Source: a virus
Direction: 5' to 3' (one strand)
DNA: 39,722 nt
IMG/VR virus record: IMGVR_UViG_3300028883_000084
Span: 1-39,722 of that record
The position numbers and the translations under genes were made by a program. Under the pieces are notes generated by a model. The model saw nothing but the letters and a program-made list of their open reading frames with translations, was not told where the DNA came from and did no database searches. Shown here piece by piece: positions 30,606 to 38,938 of the stretch (within the stretch, counting starts at the first letter, position 1; every line of letters starts with the position of its first letter).

Positions 30606-31238
30606 ATGAGCCTCTTAAATAGATTAGAGAGTTTTCTACTTGTAATAGTAGTTACTCTCAGTATAATTGTAAGCCTGCAGTATTGCGGAGATAAGCCTCA
30701 AACCGATAATATAACAATACCTGAGAAGAAAGGAACCTTTGAGCCTCAGGAGCCTAAATACGTATATAGAGACTCTCTAATATATCTAGATTCAATCGTA
30801 TATAAGGATACTACTATTTATATAGATAATCCAATTAATAAAAACTTGGCTTTGGAATACAAGGCCGCTAAGGATACTATAGAGAAGCTCAAACTTTACC
30901 TCGACGCTATTCAGATAAGGCAATTTAAAAATACTTTCGAAGACTCGCTACTAAAACTAACTATCTCCGGGGAGGTCCAAGGGCATTTAAACTACTTACA
31001 ACCTGACTATACTATAAAAGAAAGGCATATAGAAATTACTAACACGGAGCTAGTTTTTAGAATACTCTTAGGCGGTCAAATAGAGAGCAACGAAGCTTTT
31101 AACGATTTAGATTATAACCTTAACTTATCTCTACAGAATAAGAGAAATAGAATATATGGTATAGGATATTCTAGAAAGTTCGGCCAGAATTATTACTCGA
31201 TAAGGTACGAGCATCCGATTTTCGAATTAAAGAAGTAA
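30606..31238 (+). CDS. Membrane-anchored spanin-like protein
   Basis: A 210-residue protein with one N-terminal membrane helix (about 8-26, VIVVTLSIIVSLQYC). A long periplasmic part follows: Pro-rich start, predicted coil (about 75-110), and a C-terminal beta-rich end (YGIGYSRKF, YYSIRYEHP). It lies 4 bases after the endolysin gene. In Gram-negative phages this slot holds spanins, which join inner and outer membranes during lysis. The LQYC end is not a good lipobox. Assignment by place and architecture. Confidence 0.5.
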   Translation: MSLLNRLESFLLVIVVTLSIIVSLQYCGDKPQTDNITIPEKKGTFEPQEPKYVYRDSLIYLDSIVYKDTTIYIDNPINKNLALEYKAAKDTIEKLKLYLDAIQIRQFKNTFEDSLLKLTISGEVQGHLNYLQPDYTIKERHIEITNTELVFRILLGGQIESNEAFNDLDYNLNLSLQNKRNRIYGIGYSRKFGQNYYSIRYEHPIFELKK

Positions 31239-31258
31239 TTCCCGTAAAATTCCCATCT

Positions 31259-31412
31259 ATAAACAATGATAAACAATAAAAAACAATCATTGTTTACGTT
31301 GAATTGTTAGAGCCTAAAGGCTTATATGTAATTGTAAACAATAAAACAATAATATATTAAAATATTAATATAATGATATTATAATATATAATACGTAAAT
31401 AAATAGGATAAA
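31259..31412. repeat. 154-bp block shared with 8005-8158 (copy 2)
   Basis: Ungapped counterpart of 8005-8158, with the same AGCC-TAAA-GGCT mini-hairpin at 31311-31322. Confidence 0.85.
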
Positions 31413-31458
31413 TAAAGTAATATGTACTCTATAATAAGTTAGCGGGTTTTATTGTTTT

Positions 31459-31512
31459 ATTGTTTACAAATCGCGGAAAGCCCCGCCCCCAAAGGATTGT
31501 AGCGTAAACAAT
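31459..31512. repeat. 54-bp direct repeat, copy 1
   Basis: It begins ATTGTTTAC and ends GTAAACAAT, so each unit has inverted iteron ends. Its core includes GCGGAAAGCCCCGCC, which can form a small GC hairpin in otherwise AT-rich DNA. The exact repeat is at 31534-31587. Confidence 0.95.
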
Positions 31513-31533
31513 CATTGTTTACAAGTTCAAACC

Positions 31534-31587
31534 ATTGTTTACAAATCGCGGAAAGCCCCGCCCCCAAAGGATTGTAGCGTAAACAAT
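31534..31587. repeat. 54-bp direct repeat, copy 2
   Basis: Identical to 31459-31512 over all 54 bases, 75 bases downstream of it. It lies 54 bases upstream of the promoter -7 box. Confidence 0.95.
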
Positions 31588-31641
31588 AAAATTTTTTTAA
31601 TATTTTCTTATTAATATTTTCAATTTTAAAAATTTCTTCTA

Positions 31642-31649
31642 TACTTTTG
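31642..31649 (+). promoter_or_regulatory. Promoter -7 box TACTTTTG for the replication operon
   Basis: A perfect TAnnTTTG match, 23 bases before the regulator ATG. The preceding bases (TTAAAAATTTCTTCTA) nearly match those at the packaging promoter (8380-8387), so both operons probably respond to the same factor. Confidence 0.6.
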
Positions 31650-31672
31650 GCTTTCTAATATATTCGTCTTAT

Positions 31673-32107
31673 ATGAAAAAAATTGACCTTAGAGAGATCA
31701 TTAAAGCCGAGGGCTTAAATAAAAAGGAACTTGCTAGACAGCTTTTTCCAGGCAATAAGTACCCAAGTCTATCTCTTAACAGGATAATTAACGGAGAGGC
31801 TTTATTAGATGCCGACCAAATAAGTAAACTTTCTTTAATAACAGGTAGGAATATTTCGGACCTATTCGATACTGGGAGCTGGAAGACTACTAAATCTAAA
31901 GATAGTTCTCCGCATCTACATATATTTGAAAACGGTAGCTATAAAGTGGAGTACGACGCAGCGAGCGGAGCTACTAGACTTTTTCACAGTAATAGCCTTT
32001 TTCACGGTACAGTAATTACTAAGCCAAGTATTACTTTAGACGAATTCCTTAACGAAATCAATTCAATAATTAATAATTACCAAAAAAATGGGAAAAGTAG
32101 AAATTAG
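31673..32107 (+). CDS. XRE/Cro-like DNA-binding regulator
   Basis: A 144-residue protein. Residues 1-62 form a Cro/CI-type helix-turn-helix (LNKKELARQLFPG, then SLNRIINGEALLDADQISKLS). The C-terminal 80 residues contain strand-like segments and a final helix (TLDEFLNEINSIINNY), perhaps for dimerisation. It is the first gene after iteron cluster 2, so it may bind the palindromic GTAAACAAT sites at its own promoter and at the packaging promoter. No protease or Cys/Ser-Lys dyad typical of LexA-like repressors was seen. Confidence 0.7.
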   Translation: MKKIDLREIIKAEGLNKKELARQLFPGNKYPSLSLNRIINGEALLDADQISKLSLITGRNISDLFDTGSWKTTKSKDSSPHLHIFENGSYKVEYDAASGATRLFHSNSLFHGTVITKPSITLDEFLNEINSIINNYQKNGKSRN

Positions 32108-32477
32108 TTTAACGATGGCTGCTACCTCAGAAGAGATAGCCGCAAACATAGAAGTATTAAGTAAGATTAAAGAGGCTTTAGATACCTCTAGTAAATCAAA
32201 AGTTAAAAAAGGCGCTGGCTCCAGCTCAGCTGCGGTTAAATCAGAAAAGCTTGAGAAGGAAGAGGCTAAAGAGCCTGAGAAAAAGGAGGAGGAAGAGAGT
32301 AGCTCTAGCTCCGAGATTTCTTTAGCCGATCTGCTTAAGATTGTGCCAGAGAAAGCTAAAGCGGGCTTTAGAGACGATATAAAGGAGAAGCTGCAGGAGT
32401 TAGGAGCCGATAGAGTTACAAAGCTCGAAGAGAAGCACTACGACGACTTTAAAGAATTCCTAGACGGTTTAAAATAG
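32088..32477 (+). CDS. Hypothetical protein with low-complexity centre
   Basis: A 129-residue acidic protein. The N-terminus (VEISLTMAATSEEIAANIEVL) and the C-terminal domain (LLKIVPEKAKAGFRDDIKE onward) look folded; the middle is a Ser/Lys/Glu-rich linker. It overlaps the regulator gene by 20 bases and leads the replication genes, so a replication or recombination accessory role is likely, without a recognised family. Confidence 0.5.
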   Translation: MGKVEISLTMAATSEEIAANIEVLSKIKEALDTSSKSKVKKGAGSSSAAVKSEKLEKEEAKEPEKKEEEESSSSSEISLADLLKIVPEKAKAGFRDDIKEKLQELGADRVTKLEEKHYDDFKEFLDGLK

Positions 32478-32487
32478 GAGGTTCTTT

Positions 32488-33690
32488 ATGGAAAAGCACG
32501 AAGAGAGGGACCACGCCCTCCTTTCAGCTTCCGGCTCTAGCCGTTGGCTGAACTGTACGCCGAGCGCTCGTATAGAGGAGGAATTATACCCGAAAAACGA
32601 TACAGGTAGCGTTTATGCCAGAGAAGGTACTCTGGCCCACGAATTAGCCGAGTTAGAACTAAGCTATAAATTCGGAAGTATTAAGAAAGTAGAGTATTAC
32701 CAAAGATTAGAATCTATTAAAGAGCACGAGCTTTACAGTTCAGAAATGCCTGAGGAGGTCGCTAAGTACGTAGATTACGTCTGGGAGGAATATTTAGAGA
32801 GAAGTAAAAAAGCTGAATCTACTCTTTTAATAGAACAAAAATTCGACCTAACTAGCTATGTTCCGGAGGGCTTCGGTACGGGAGATTCTAGTATTATAAG
32901 CGAGCCTTTACTGGAGATCGTAGATTTAAAATATGGTAGAGGTAATACAGTATATGCTCCGGATAACCCTCAGTTAAAACTATACGGCTTAGGCGCCTTA
33001 GAGGAGCTATCCTTACTTTATGAAATTGAAACCGTAAAGCTTACGATCGTACAGCCCCGACTTAACCATTTTAGCAGCTTCGAGATTTCAGTCGAGGAGC
33101 TTTTAGATTGGGGGGAGAATGAAGTAAGACCGAAAGCGGAAAAAGCTTTTAAAGGAGAAGGCGATTTTAAAGCGGGTGAATGGTGCAAATGGTGCAAATT
33201 TAAAGCTACTTGCAAGACTCTAGGAGAGAAAGCTCTTAGTATAGCTAAGGAGGATTTTACCGAAACTAAGGACGTTACTAAAGCTTTAAATCCTTCCGCT
33301 TATTCAGATGAAGAGCTTATCGATATTTACGATAAGCTGCCCCTATTTGAGATTTGGGCAGGGGCAGTTAGAGAGCATTTTTTAGCCGAGGCTTTAGAAG
33401 GTAAGAAATGGCCCGGACTTAAATTAGTGGCCGGTAGATCATCTAGGAAAATAGTAGATGAGGAAGGCGTAATAGAAGCTTTGAAAAAAAGGAAAATACG
33501 CCTTACGGATTTCATGCCTAGAAAGCTTTTAGGCATAACAGGCTTAGAGAAACTACTCGGAGCTAAAAAGTTTCAAAAAGCTTTAGGGCCTTATATTGTT
33601 AAAGCTGAGGGAAAGCCTACTTTAGTAGCTGAAAGCGATAAAAGGCCAGAAATAGGCGGAGTAGCTTCGGCTAAAAACGATTTCGAATAA
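32488..33690 (+). CDS. DUF2800 RecB/Cas4-like nuclease
   Basis: A 400-residue protein of the DUF2800 family, a PD-(D/E)xK nuclease group near Cas4/RecB. Visible motifs are ARQL-type N-terminus (SASGSSRWLNCTPS), GTLAHELAE, GTGDSSII, EIVDLKYGRG with the D...ExK-like core, QLKLYGLGAL, and a Cys group WCKWCKFKATC fitting an iron-sulphur or zinc site. It probably processes DNA ends in replication or recombination. GGAGG lies 8 bases before the ATG. Confidence 0.85.
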   Translation: MEKHEERDHALLSASGSSRWLNCTPSARIEEELYPKNDTGSVYAREGTLAHELAELELSYKFGSIKKVEYYQRLESIKEHELYSSEMPEEVAKYVDYVWEEYLERSKKAESTLLIEQKFDLTSYVPEGFGTGDSSIISEPLLEIVDLKYGRGNTVYAPDNPQLKLYGLGALEELSLLYEIETVKLTIVQPRLNHFSSFEISVEELLDWGENEVRPKAEKAFKGEGDFKAGEWCKWCKFKATCKTLGEKALSIAKEDFTETKDVTKALNPSAYSDEELIDIYDKLPLFEIWAGAVREHFLAEALEGKKWPGLKLVAGRSSRKIVDEEGVIEALKKRKIRLTDFMPRKLLGITGLEKLLGAKKFQKALGPYIVKAEGKPTLVAESDKRPEIGGVASAKNDFE

Positions 33691-33720
33691 ATCAATTATT
33701 TAATTTAATCTATATTAGAA

Positions 33721-34266
33721 ATGTCAGAATTAAAGACAAAGGTTATTATCGGAACCAAGGAAAAACCGGTTAGATTTTCTTACGCTAACGTATTCAAACC
33801 GAAAGCAGCTAACGAAGGCGAGGAGCCTAAATATAGCGTTTCGGTAATTATTCCTAAAGAGAATAAAGAGGATATAGCTAAGATCGAGAAAGCTATAGAA
33901 AACGCTATAGAATTAGGTAAGTCGAAACTTGGGAAAATCCCTAAAGATTTGAAAACTCCTCTTAGAGACGGGGACGAAGAACGCGACGACGAAGCTTACG
34001 CCGATTCGATGTTTATCAATGCAAATAGCAATAGAAAGCCGGGCATTGTAAACGAAGACCTAGAGGAAATTATAGAAGTAGATGAATTCTATAGCGGCTG
34101 TTACGGTAGAGTGGCAGTAAACTTCTACGCTTATAACGTAGGTAAGTCTAAAGGGATTGCTGCAGGTTTACAGAACCTACAAAAAACCGAAGACGGCGAA
34201 GCCTTAAGCGGAGGCTCTACAGCCGCGCAAGATTTCGGAAGTGGGGACGAAGACGACCTCCTTTAA
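33721..34266 (+). CDS. DUF2815 single-stranded DNA-binding protein
   Basis: A 181-residue protein of the DUF2815 group, linked to phage ssDNA-binding proteins. RFSYANVFKPK and YSVSVIIPKENKEDI match the family start. GCYGRVAVNFYAYNVGKSKGIAAGL forms the later strand region, and the acidic tail ends DEDDLL, like SSB tails that bind partner proteins. It always travels with DUF2800 nuclease and polymerase genes in such modules. Confidence 0.85.
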   Translation: MSELKTKVIIGTKEKPVRFSYANVFKPKAANEGEEPKYSVSVIIPKENKEDIAKIEKAIENAIELGKSKLGKIPKDLKTPLRDGDEERDDEAYADSMFINANSNRKPGIVNEDLEEIIEVDEFYSGCYGRVAVNFYAYNVGKSKGIAAGLQNLQKTEDGEALSGGSTAAQDFGSGDEDDLL

Positions 34267-34291
34267 TTTTCTATATTAATTTACCAGAGAA

Positions 34292-34315
34292 GGGCGCCCC
34301 CAGGGCGTCCTTTTT
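34292..34315 (+). terminator. Strong GC hairpin and T run 5 bases before the polymerase ATG
   Basis: GGGCGCCC (34292-34299) pairs with GGGCGTCC (34303-34310) with one G-T wobble, CCA loop, then TTTTT. It meets intrinsic-terminator rules but lies inside the replication operon, so it probably attenuates polymerase and downstream expression. Confidence 0.8.
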
Positions 34316-34320
34316 ACCCT

Positions 34321-36291
34321 ATGGCTAAAACACTCCATATAGATATTGAGACGTACAGCTCCGAAGACCTTCGAAAAGTAGGGGTTTATAAATATATCGA
34401 AAGCGAGGATTTCGAAATTATCCTTCTAGCCTACGCTCTAGACGAAGGGCCTATAAAAATCGTCGATCTGCTCCAAGGCGAGCGAATCCCTAAAGAATTC
34501 ATAGACGCCTATTATGACGACCGTATAGAAAAGCACGCCCATAATGCGAATTTCGAGAGAGTATGTTTAACTATAGGTTACGGTATGGATATACCTCTAA
34601 GGGTTTGGCGCTGCTCGGCTGTTAAATCTCTTTATTGCGGCTATCCTATGGACTTAGACCAAGCGAGTAAAGTATTAAAGCTAGAGAGCGAAGCTAAGCT
34701 CTCTACAGGTAAAGCTTTAATACGCTATTTCTGTATGCCTGTTAAACCTACTAAAACGAACGGCCAGCGAACTCGTAATTATCCAGAGCATAATCTGGAA
34801 AAATGGGAGGAGTTCAAAGAATACAACAAACAGGACGTAGTAGCCGAAAGAGCTCTACTTAAGAAATTAGAAGGCTATGAAATGCCTAAAACAGAACTAG
34901 AACTCTACTTTCTAGATCAGAAAATAAACGACGAAGGTATTAGGATAGATATCCCTTTCGTTAAAAATATCATTAAGCTCGATAAGGAGAACTCTAAAAA
35001 TCTATCGATTAGATTAAAAGAACTAACTGAATTAGAAAATCCGAACAGTCCAGCCCAGTTAAAAGAATGGTTAAGTGAAGCCTTAAACGAAGAAGTTACT
35101 ACATTGGCTAAAGACGCGATACCGGAGCTTATAGAAAAAGCTGGCGCTGGTCCTGTTCGGGAAGTTTTAGAGCTTAGGCAAAAAAGCGCTAGAACTTCAA
35201 TAAAGAAGTATTTAAAGATGCTCTTATCTGTTAACGAAGACGAAAGAGTAAGAGGGCTTTTCCAATACTACGGAGCCAGTAAAACAGGACGCTGGGCTGG
35301 TCGTAGAGTTCAAGTTCAAAATTTACCTAGAACTTATCTAGAGAATTTAGAACTCGTAAGGGAACTTTTCAAAAATCTAATGTTAGAGGATATCGATCTT
35401 TTATACGAGAGCGTCTCGGATACACTAAGCCAATTAACTAGAACCGCTTTTATACCTTCTAAGAATAAGCGTTTCTTTGTTGCTGATCTCTCAGCGATAG
35501 AGGCTAGAGTTACGGCCTGGTTCGCAGAGGAGAGCTGGAGATTAGAGGTATTTAAGACCCACGGTAAAATTTACGAGGCCTCAGCTTCTCTAATGTTCGG
35601 AGTACCTCTAGAAGAAATCGGAAAAGGCTCCGACTTAAGACAAAAAGGAAAAGTAGCGGAGCTAGCTCTTGGCTACCAGGGGGCTTTAGGTGCTATGGTT
35701 AAAATGGGAGGGGAGGATATGGGCTTAAGCGAATCGGAAATGCGTACAATAGTTAAAAAATGGAGAGCTAAAAGCCCTAATATCGTACGCTTATGGAGCA
35801 CTACAGAGAAAGCAGCGTTAAGAGCTGTAAAGACTGGTAAAACTGTAACTCTTAAACAGTTTAAAGGTTTAGAGTTTTCCTACGACGGTAAGGCACTTAG
35901 TATAAAGTTACCCTCTGGGCGAAAGCTATTCTACCCTTCGCCTAGCATCTATCGCAACCGATGGGATAAAGAAGCTCTTAGATATATGGGTTTAGACCAA
36001 ACAACTAGACAATGGAAAAAGATAGAAATGTATGGGGGTAAGTTCGTCGAGAATATAGTACAAGCTTTCTCTAGAGATATCCTAGCCGATATTATGCTGA
36101 GGTTAGATAAAAAAGATTTTAATATCGTTATGCACGTACACGACGAAGTTATTCTAGATATTTACGGCCGAGCTAACGATAGAGGCTTATTAGAATTTAT
36201 CTGCGAGGAAATGAGCCGACCTATATCTTGGGCCCCAGATTTAGTACTAGCCGCGGACGGCTATATAAGTGAATTTTATAAAAAGGATTAA
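34321..36291 (+). CDS. Family A DNA polymerase
   Basis: A 656-residue polymerase. A DnaQ-type exonuclease domain starts at once with LHIDIETYSSEDL. The polymerase domain has motif A as DLSAIEARV (about 388-396), the O-helix region RQKGKVAELALGYQG (about 440-454) and motif C as VMHVHDEVILDI (about 601-612). It replicates the phage genome and has its own proofreading domain, separate from the exonuclease at the left edge. The start is fixed by the DIET motif a few residues in. Confidence 0.95.
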   Translation: MAKTLHIDIETYSSEDLRKVGVYKYIESEDFEIILLAYALDEGPIKIVDLLQGERIPKEFIDAYYDDRIEKHAHNANFERVCLTIGYGMDIPLRVWRCSAVKSLYCGYPMDLDQASKVLKLESEAKLSTGKALIRYFCMPVKPTKTNGQRTRNYPEHNLEKWEEFKEYNKQDVVAERALLKKLEGYEMPKTELELYFLDQKINDEGIRIDIPFVKNIIKLDKENSKNLSIRLKELTELENPNSPAQLKEWLSEALNEEVTTLAKDAIPELIEKAGAGPVREVLELRQKSARTSIKKYLKMLLSVNEDERVRGLFQYYGASKTGRWAGRRVQVQNLPRTYLENLELVRELFKNLMLEDIDLLYESVSDTLSQLTRTAFIPSKNKRFFVADLSAIEARVTAWFAEESWRLEVFKTHGKIYEASASLMFGVPLEEIGKGSDLRQKGKVAELALGYQGALGAMVKMGGEDMGLSESEMRTIVKKWRAKSPNIVRLWSTTEKAALRAVKTGKTVTLKQFKGLEFSYDGKALSIKLPSGRKLFYPSPSIYRNRWDKEALRYMGLDQTTRQWKKIEMYGGKFVENIVQAFSRDILADIMLRLDKKDFNIVMHVHDEVILDIYGRANDRGLLEFICEEMSRPISWAPDLVLAADGYISEFYKKD

Positions 36292-36294
36292 GAT

Positions 36295-38688
36295 ATGAAA
36301 TACGACGGATTACTCGATCTGGCAACCGGTCGAAGCGCAAAAAGCAAAGTTTGGAAGAACGTAAAGCTAGACTGGTCCGAGCTAGTCCATAGACTAACTA
36401 TTGAGAATAAGACGAACGAGACTTTTAAAGAGTTTTTAGCTGCTAATAAAGAGGAGCAGCTGAATATAAAAGACGTTGGGGGTTACGTAGGCGGTTACTT
36501 AAGAAGCGGTAGACGGAATCCTACTAACGTAGTGCATAGGCAAATTCTTACTCTAGATATAGATTTCGCTCATATTGGATTTTTCGAAGACTTTCAAATT
36601 ATTTACGATAATGCGGCCGTTATCCATGCTACCCACAAACATAGCCCAGAGAGTCCAAGATTAAGGCTAATTATGCCGCTAAGCGAACCAGTAGGGGCGG
36701 ACAAATACGCCGCTATTTCTAGATGGATAGCCGGCAGTCTAGGTATTGAGCTTTTCGATAAAACTACTTTCGAAGTAAATAGGCTAATGTTTTGGCCGTC
36801 CTCTCCTAAAGACGTCGAGTATTATTACGAGGTTCAAGATGGCCCTTGGATAGATGTAGAGGAAATACTCAGCTACTATAACGACTGGACCGATTCTAGC
36901 CTATGGCCGACCGCAGATAGAGAAATCCAAGCGGTAGAAGGTACTATAAAAAAACAGGAGGACCCAGCCCAGAAAAAAGGTTTAGTAGGCGCTTTCTGTA
37001 GGACTTACTCGATAGAAGAGGCAATAGAGGTTTTTTTATCGGAGGATTACAAGCCCTCTGCTATCGAGAATAGATATACTTACGTTAAAGGCTCTACTGC
37101 AGCGGGGCTTTTGATCTACGGCGATAAATTCGCCTACTCGCACCATGGTACAGACCCAGCCAGCGGCAAACTATGTAACGCTTTCGATTTGGTTAGACTT
37201 CATAAATTCGGCCATTTAGACGAGGATAGAAGCTCTAAGACCAGTTTTACTAAGATGGAGGCTTTAATCCTAAAGGATAAGAAAGTTAAAAAAACGATAG
37301 CGGCCGAAAGCTTAGGAGAGGCCCGCTTTGATTTCGCCGAGGATGAGCCGGCTACAATTATCAACGAGGACGATCTCAACTGGACCGAGGACCTAGATGT
37401 AAATACTAGAGGCGAGTACCTCTCTAGCGCTACAAACGTTAATCTAATATTCGCTAATGATATAAGACTGAAAGGTTTATTTAGAAAAAACGATTTTGAC
37501 GCTAGGCGTTACGTATTCGGTAACCTTCCTTGGCGTAAAGTAGAGAAACCAGAAGTAGTTAAGAATGTAGACTATAGCGGAGTAAGGAATTATATAGAGA
37601 GTATTTACGGAATCTCAGGAGCTTTAAAGATAGACGATTCGCTGGCGCTGGAATTCGAACGTAACGCTTATAACCCGGTTAAGCAGTACCTAGCTTCTTT
37701 AAAATGGGACGGGAAAAAAAGAGTAGATACGCTTTTAATAGATTATTTTGGAGCCGAGGATAACGTATACACTAGAGACGCTATTCGTAAGATGTTAGCT
37801 GGAGCTGTGGCTAGAGTATTTAAACCGGGCTGTAAATTCGATCTAGTCCTAACTTTAGTAGGGGAGCAAGGTAGCGGAAAATCTACTTTCGTAAAAACTT
37901 TAGGCGGGCCTTGGTTCTCAGATACTTTTTTAACTGTGCATGGGAAGGAGGCTCTAGAGCAAATCCAAGGCGCTTGGCTTATTGAGATAGCTGAATTATC
38001 CGGGTTACGTAAGGCTGAGGTAGAAGCCGTTAAACATTTCATTTCTAAACAGGAGGACGTATTTAGGCCAGCTTACGCTAGAAGTACAGAGACTTACAGA
38101 AGGCAATGCGTTTTTTTCGGGACTACTAATAATAAAGACTTTCTAAGGGACCCCTCCGGAAATAGGCGTTTTCTTCCTATCGACGTAAATAGCGCCGAGG
38201 CTACTAAAAACATCTTTACGGAGTTTAAAGATGAAGTAGACCAAATCTGGGCCGAAGCCTACCAGATATACCGTAAAGGTGAAAAGCTTTATATGGAGGG
38301 AGAATCCGAAGAGATCGCCAAACTAGAGCAAGAGCGCCACAGCGAGCTAGACGAGAGAAGAGGTATAATAGAGAGATATTTAGAGACCGAGTTCCCAAAT
38401 GATTGGGAGAAGAAAGATATTTACGAGCGCAGGCTATGGCTTAACGACCCTCTTACCGCGAAAAATAAAAAGGAAACGCTTAAAAGAAAAAATATAGTTT
38501 GCGTGGCCGAGATTTGGAGCGAATGCCTAGAGAAGAATAAGGAGCAACTAGATAGATATAAGGCTAGGGAGCTTAACGATATTATGAGAAGTATACCAGG
38601 CTGGCGCTCTACTCAGAGTACTAGACGATTTTCTTTTTACGGAGTACAGCGATATTATGAGAGAATCCGAGAAGAGGCTGGAGAATGA
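36295..38688 (+). CDS. VapE-family primase/helicase
   Basis: A 797-residue protein. The N-terminal half has a primase-like domain (ILTLDIDFAHI, then HKHSPESPRLRLIMPLSE). The C-terminal half is a VapE-type P-loop ATPase: GEQGSGKST (about 523-531), ELSGLRKAEVEAVK, then FFGTTNNKDFLRDPSGNRRFLPI. It probably makes primers and unwinds DNA at the replication fork. It begins 3 bases after the polymerase stop and overlaps the next gene by 32 bases. Confidence 0.9.
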   Translation: MKYDGLLDLATGRSAKSKVWKNVKLDWSELVHRLTIENKTNETFKEFLAANKEEQLNIKDVGGYVGGYLRSGRRNPTNVVHRQILTLDIDFAHIGFFEDFQIIYDNAAVIHATHKHSPESPRLRLIMPLSEPVGADKYAAISRWIAGSLGIELFDKTTFEVNRLMFWPSSPKDVEYYYEVQDGPWIDVEEILSYYNDWTDSSLWPTADREIQAVEGTIKKQEDPAQKKGLVGAFCRTYSIEEAIEVFLSEDYKPSAIENRYTYVKGSTAAGLLIYGDKFAYSHHGTDPASGKLCNAFDLVRLHKFGHLDEDRSSKTSFTKMEALILKDKKVKKTIAAESLGEARFDFAEDEPATIINEDDLNWTEDLDVNTRGEYLSSATNVNLIFANDIRLKGLFRKNDFDARRYVFGNLPWRKVEKPEVVKNVDYSGVRNYIESIYGISGALKIDDSLALEFERNAYNPVKQYLASLKWDGKKRVDTLLIDYFGAEDNVYTRDAIRKMLAGAVARVFKPGCKFDLVLTLVGEQGSGKSTFVKTLGGPWFSDTFLTVHGKEALEQIQGAWLIEIAELSGLRKAEVEAVKHFISKQEDVFRPAYARSTETYRRQCVFFGTTNNKDFLRDPSGNRRFLPIDVNSAEATKNIFTEFKDEVDQIWAEAYQIYRKGEKLYMEGESEEIAKLEQERHSELDERRGIIERYLETEFPNDWEKKDIYERRLWLNDPLTAKNKKETLKRKNIVCVAEIWSECLEKNKEQLDRYKARELNDIMRSIPGWRSTQSTRRFSFYGVQRYYERIREEAGE

Positions 38689-38938
38689 ACTCCGCAGAGC
38701 GGTTAAGAATACAGGCGGACTCTGTTTAAAAATGGGAACTAGCTTTTTATCTGGTATTCCAGATCGACTCTGCTTATTCGCTGGCGGCCGTGTTTGCTTC
38801 GTAGAGGTTAAAACAACCGGAGAGAAGCCAAAAAAAATACAGCTTTTCTTCATGCGTAAGTTAGAAAAGTTAGGTTTCGATGTCAGGATTATAGATAATA
38901 CTAAAGCCCTGGAGGAGCTAATAAATTACTATGGATAA
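38657..38938 (+). CDS. VRR-NUC domain nuclease
   Basis: A 93-residue stand-alone VRR-NUC protein: GIPDRLCLFAGGRVCFVEVKTTG carries the GxPD and ExK residues of this PD-(D/E)xK nuclease family, followed by Q-x-FFMRKLEKLGF. These enzymes cut branched DNA and commonly pair with SNF2 helicases in phages, as here. It overlaps genes on both sides. Confidence 0.9.
   Translation: MRESEKRLENELRRAVKNTGGLCLKMGTSFLSGIPDRLCLFAGGRVCFVEVKTTGEKPKKIQLFFMRKLEKLGFDVRIIDNTKALEELINYYG

Larger units (their letters stand above)
31259..31587. repeat. GTAAACAAT iteron/operator cluster 2
   Basis: The 434 bases 31239-31672 have no supported gene. GTAAACAAT starts at 31334, 31504 and 31579; ATTGTTTAC starts at 31289, 31459, 31514 and 31534; near copies occur at 31259 and 31269. 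The pair at 31504-31522 is a perfect 19-bp palindrome like the one at 8322. An extremely AT-rich tract (31343-31450) lies between iteron groups, as in cluster 1. Confidence 0.85.

Noticed and set aside
31459-31587. CRISPR-like repeat array
   Set aside because: There are only two 54-bp units, the spacing is not that of spacers, and the repeat ends are the iteron motif found throughout the region.
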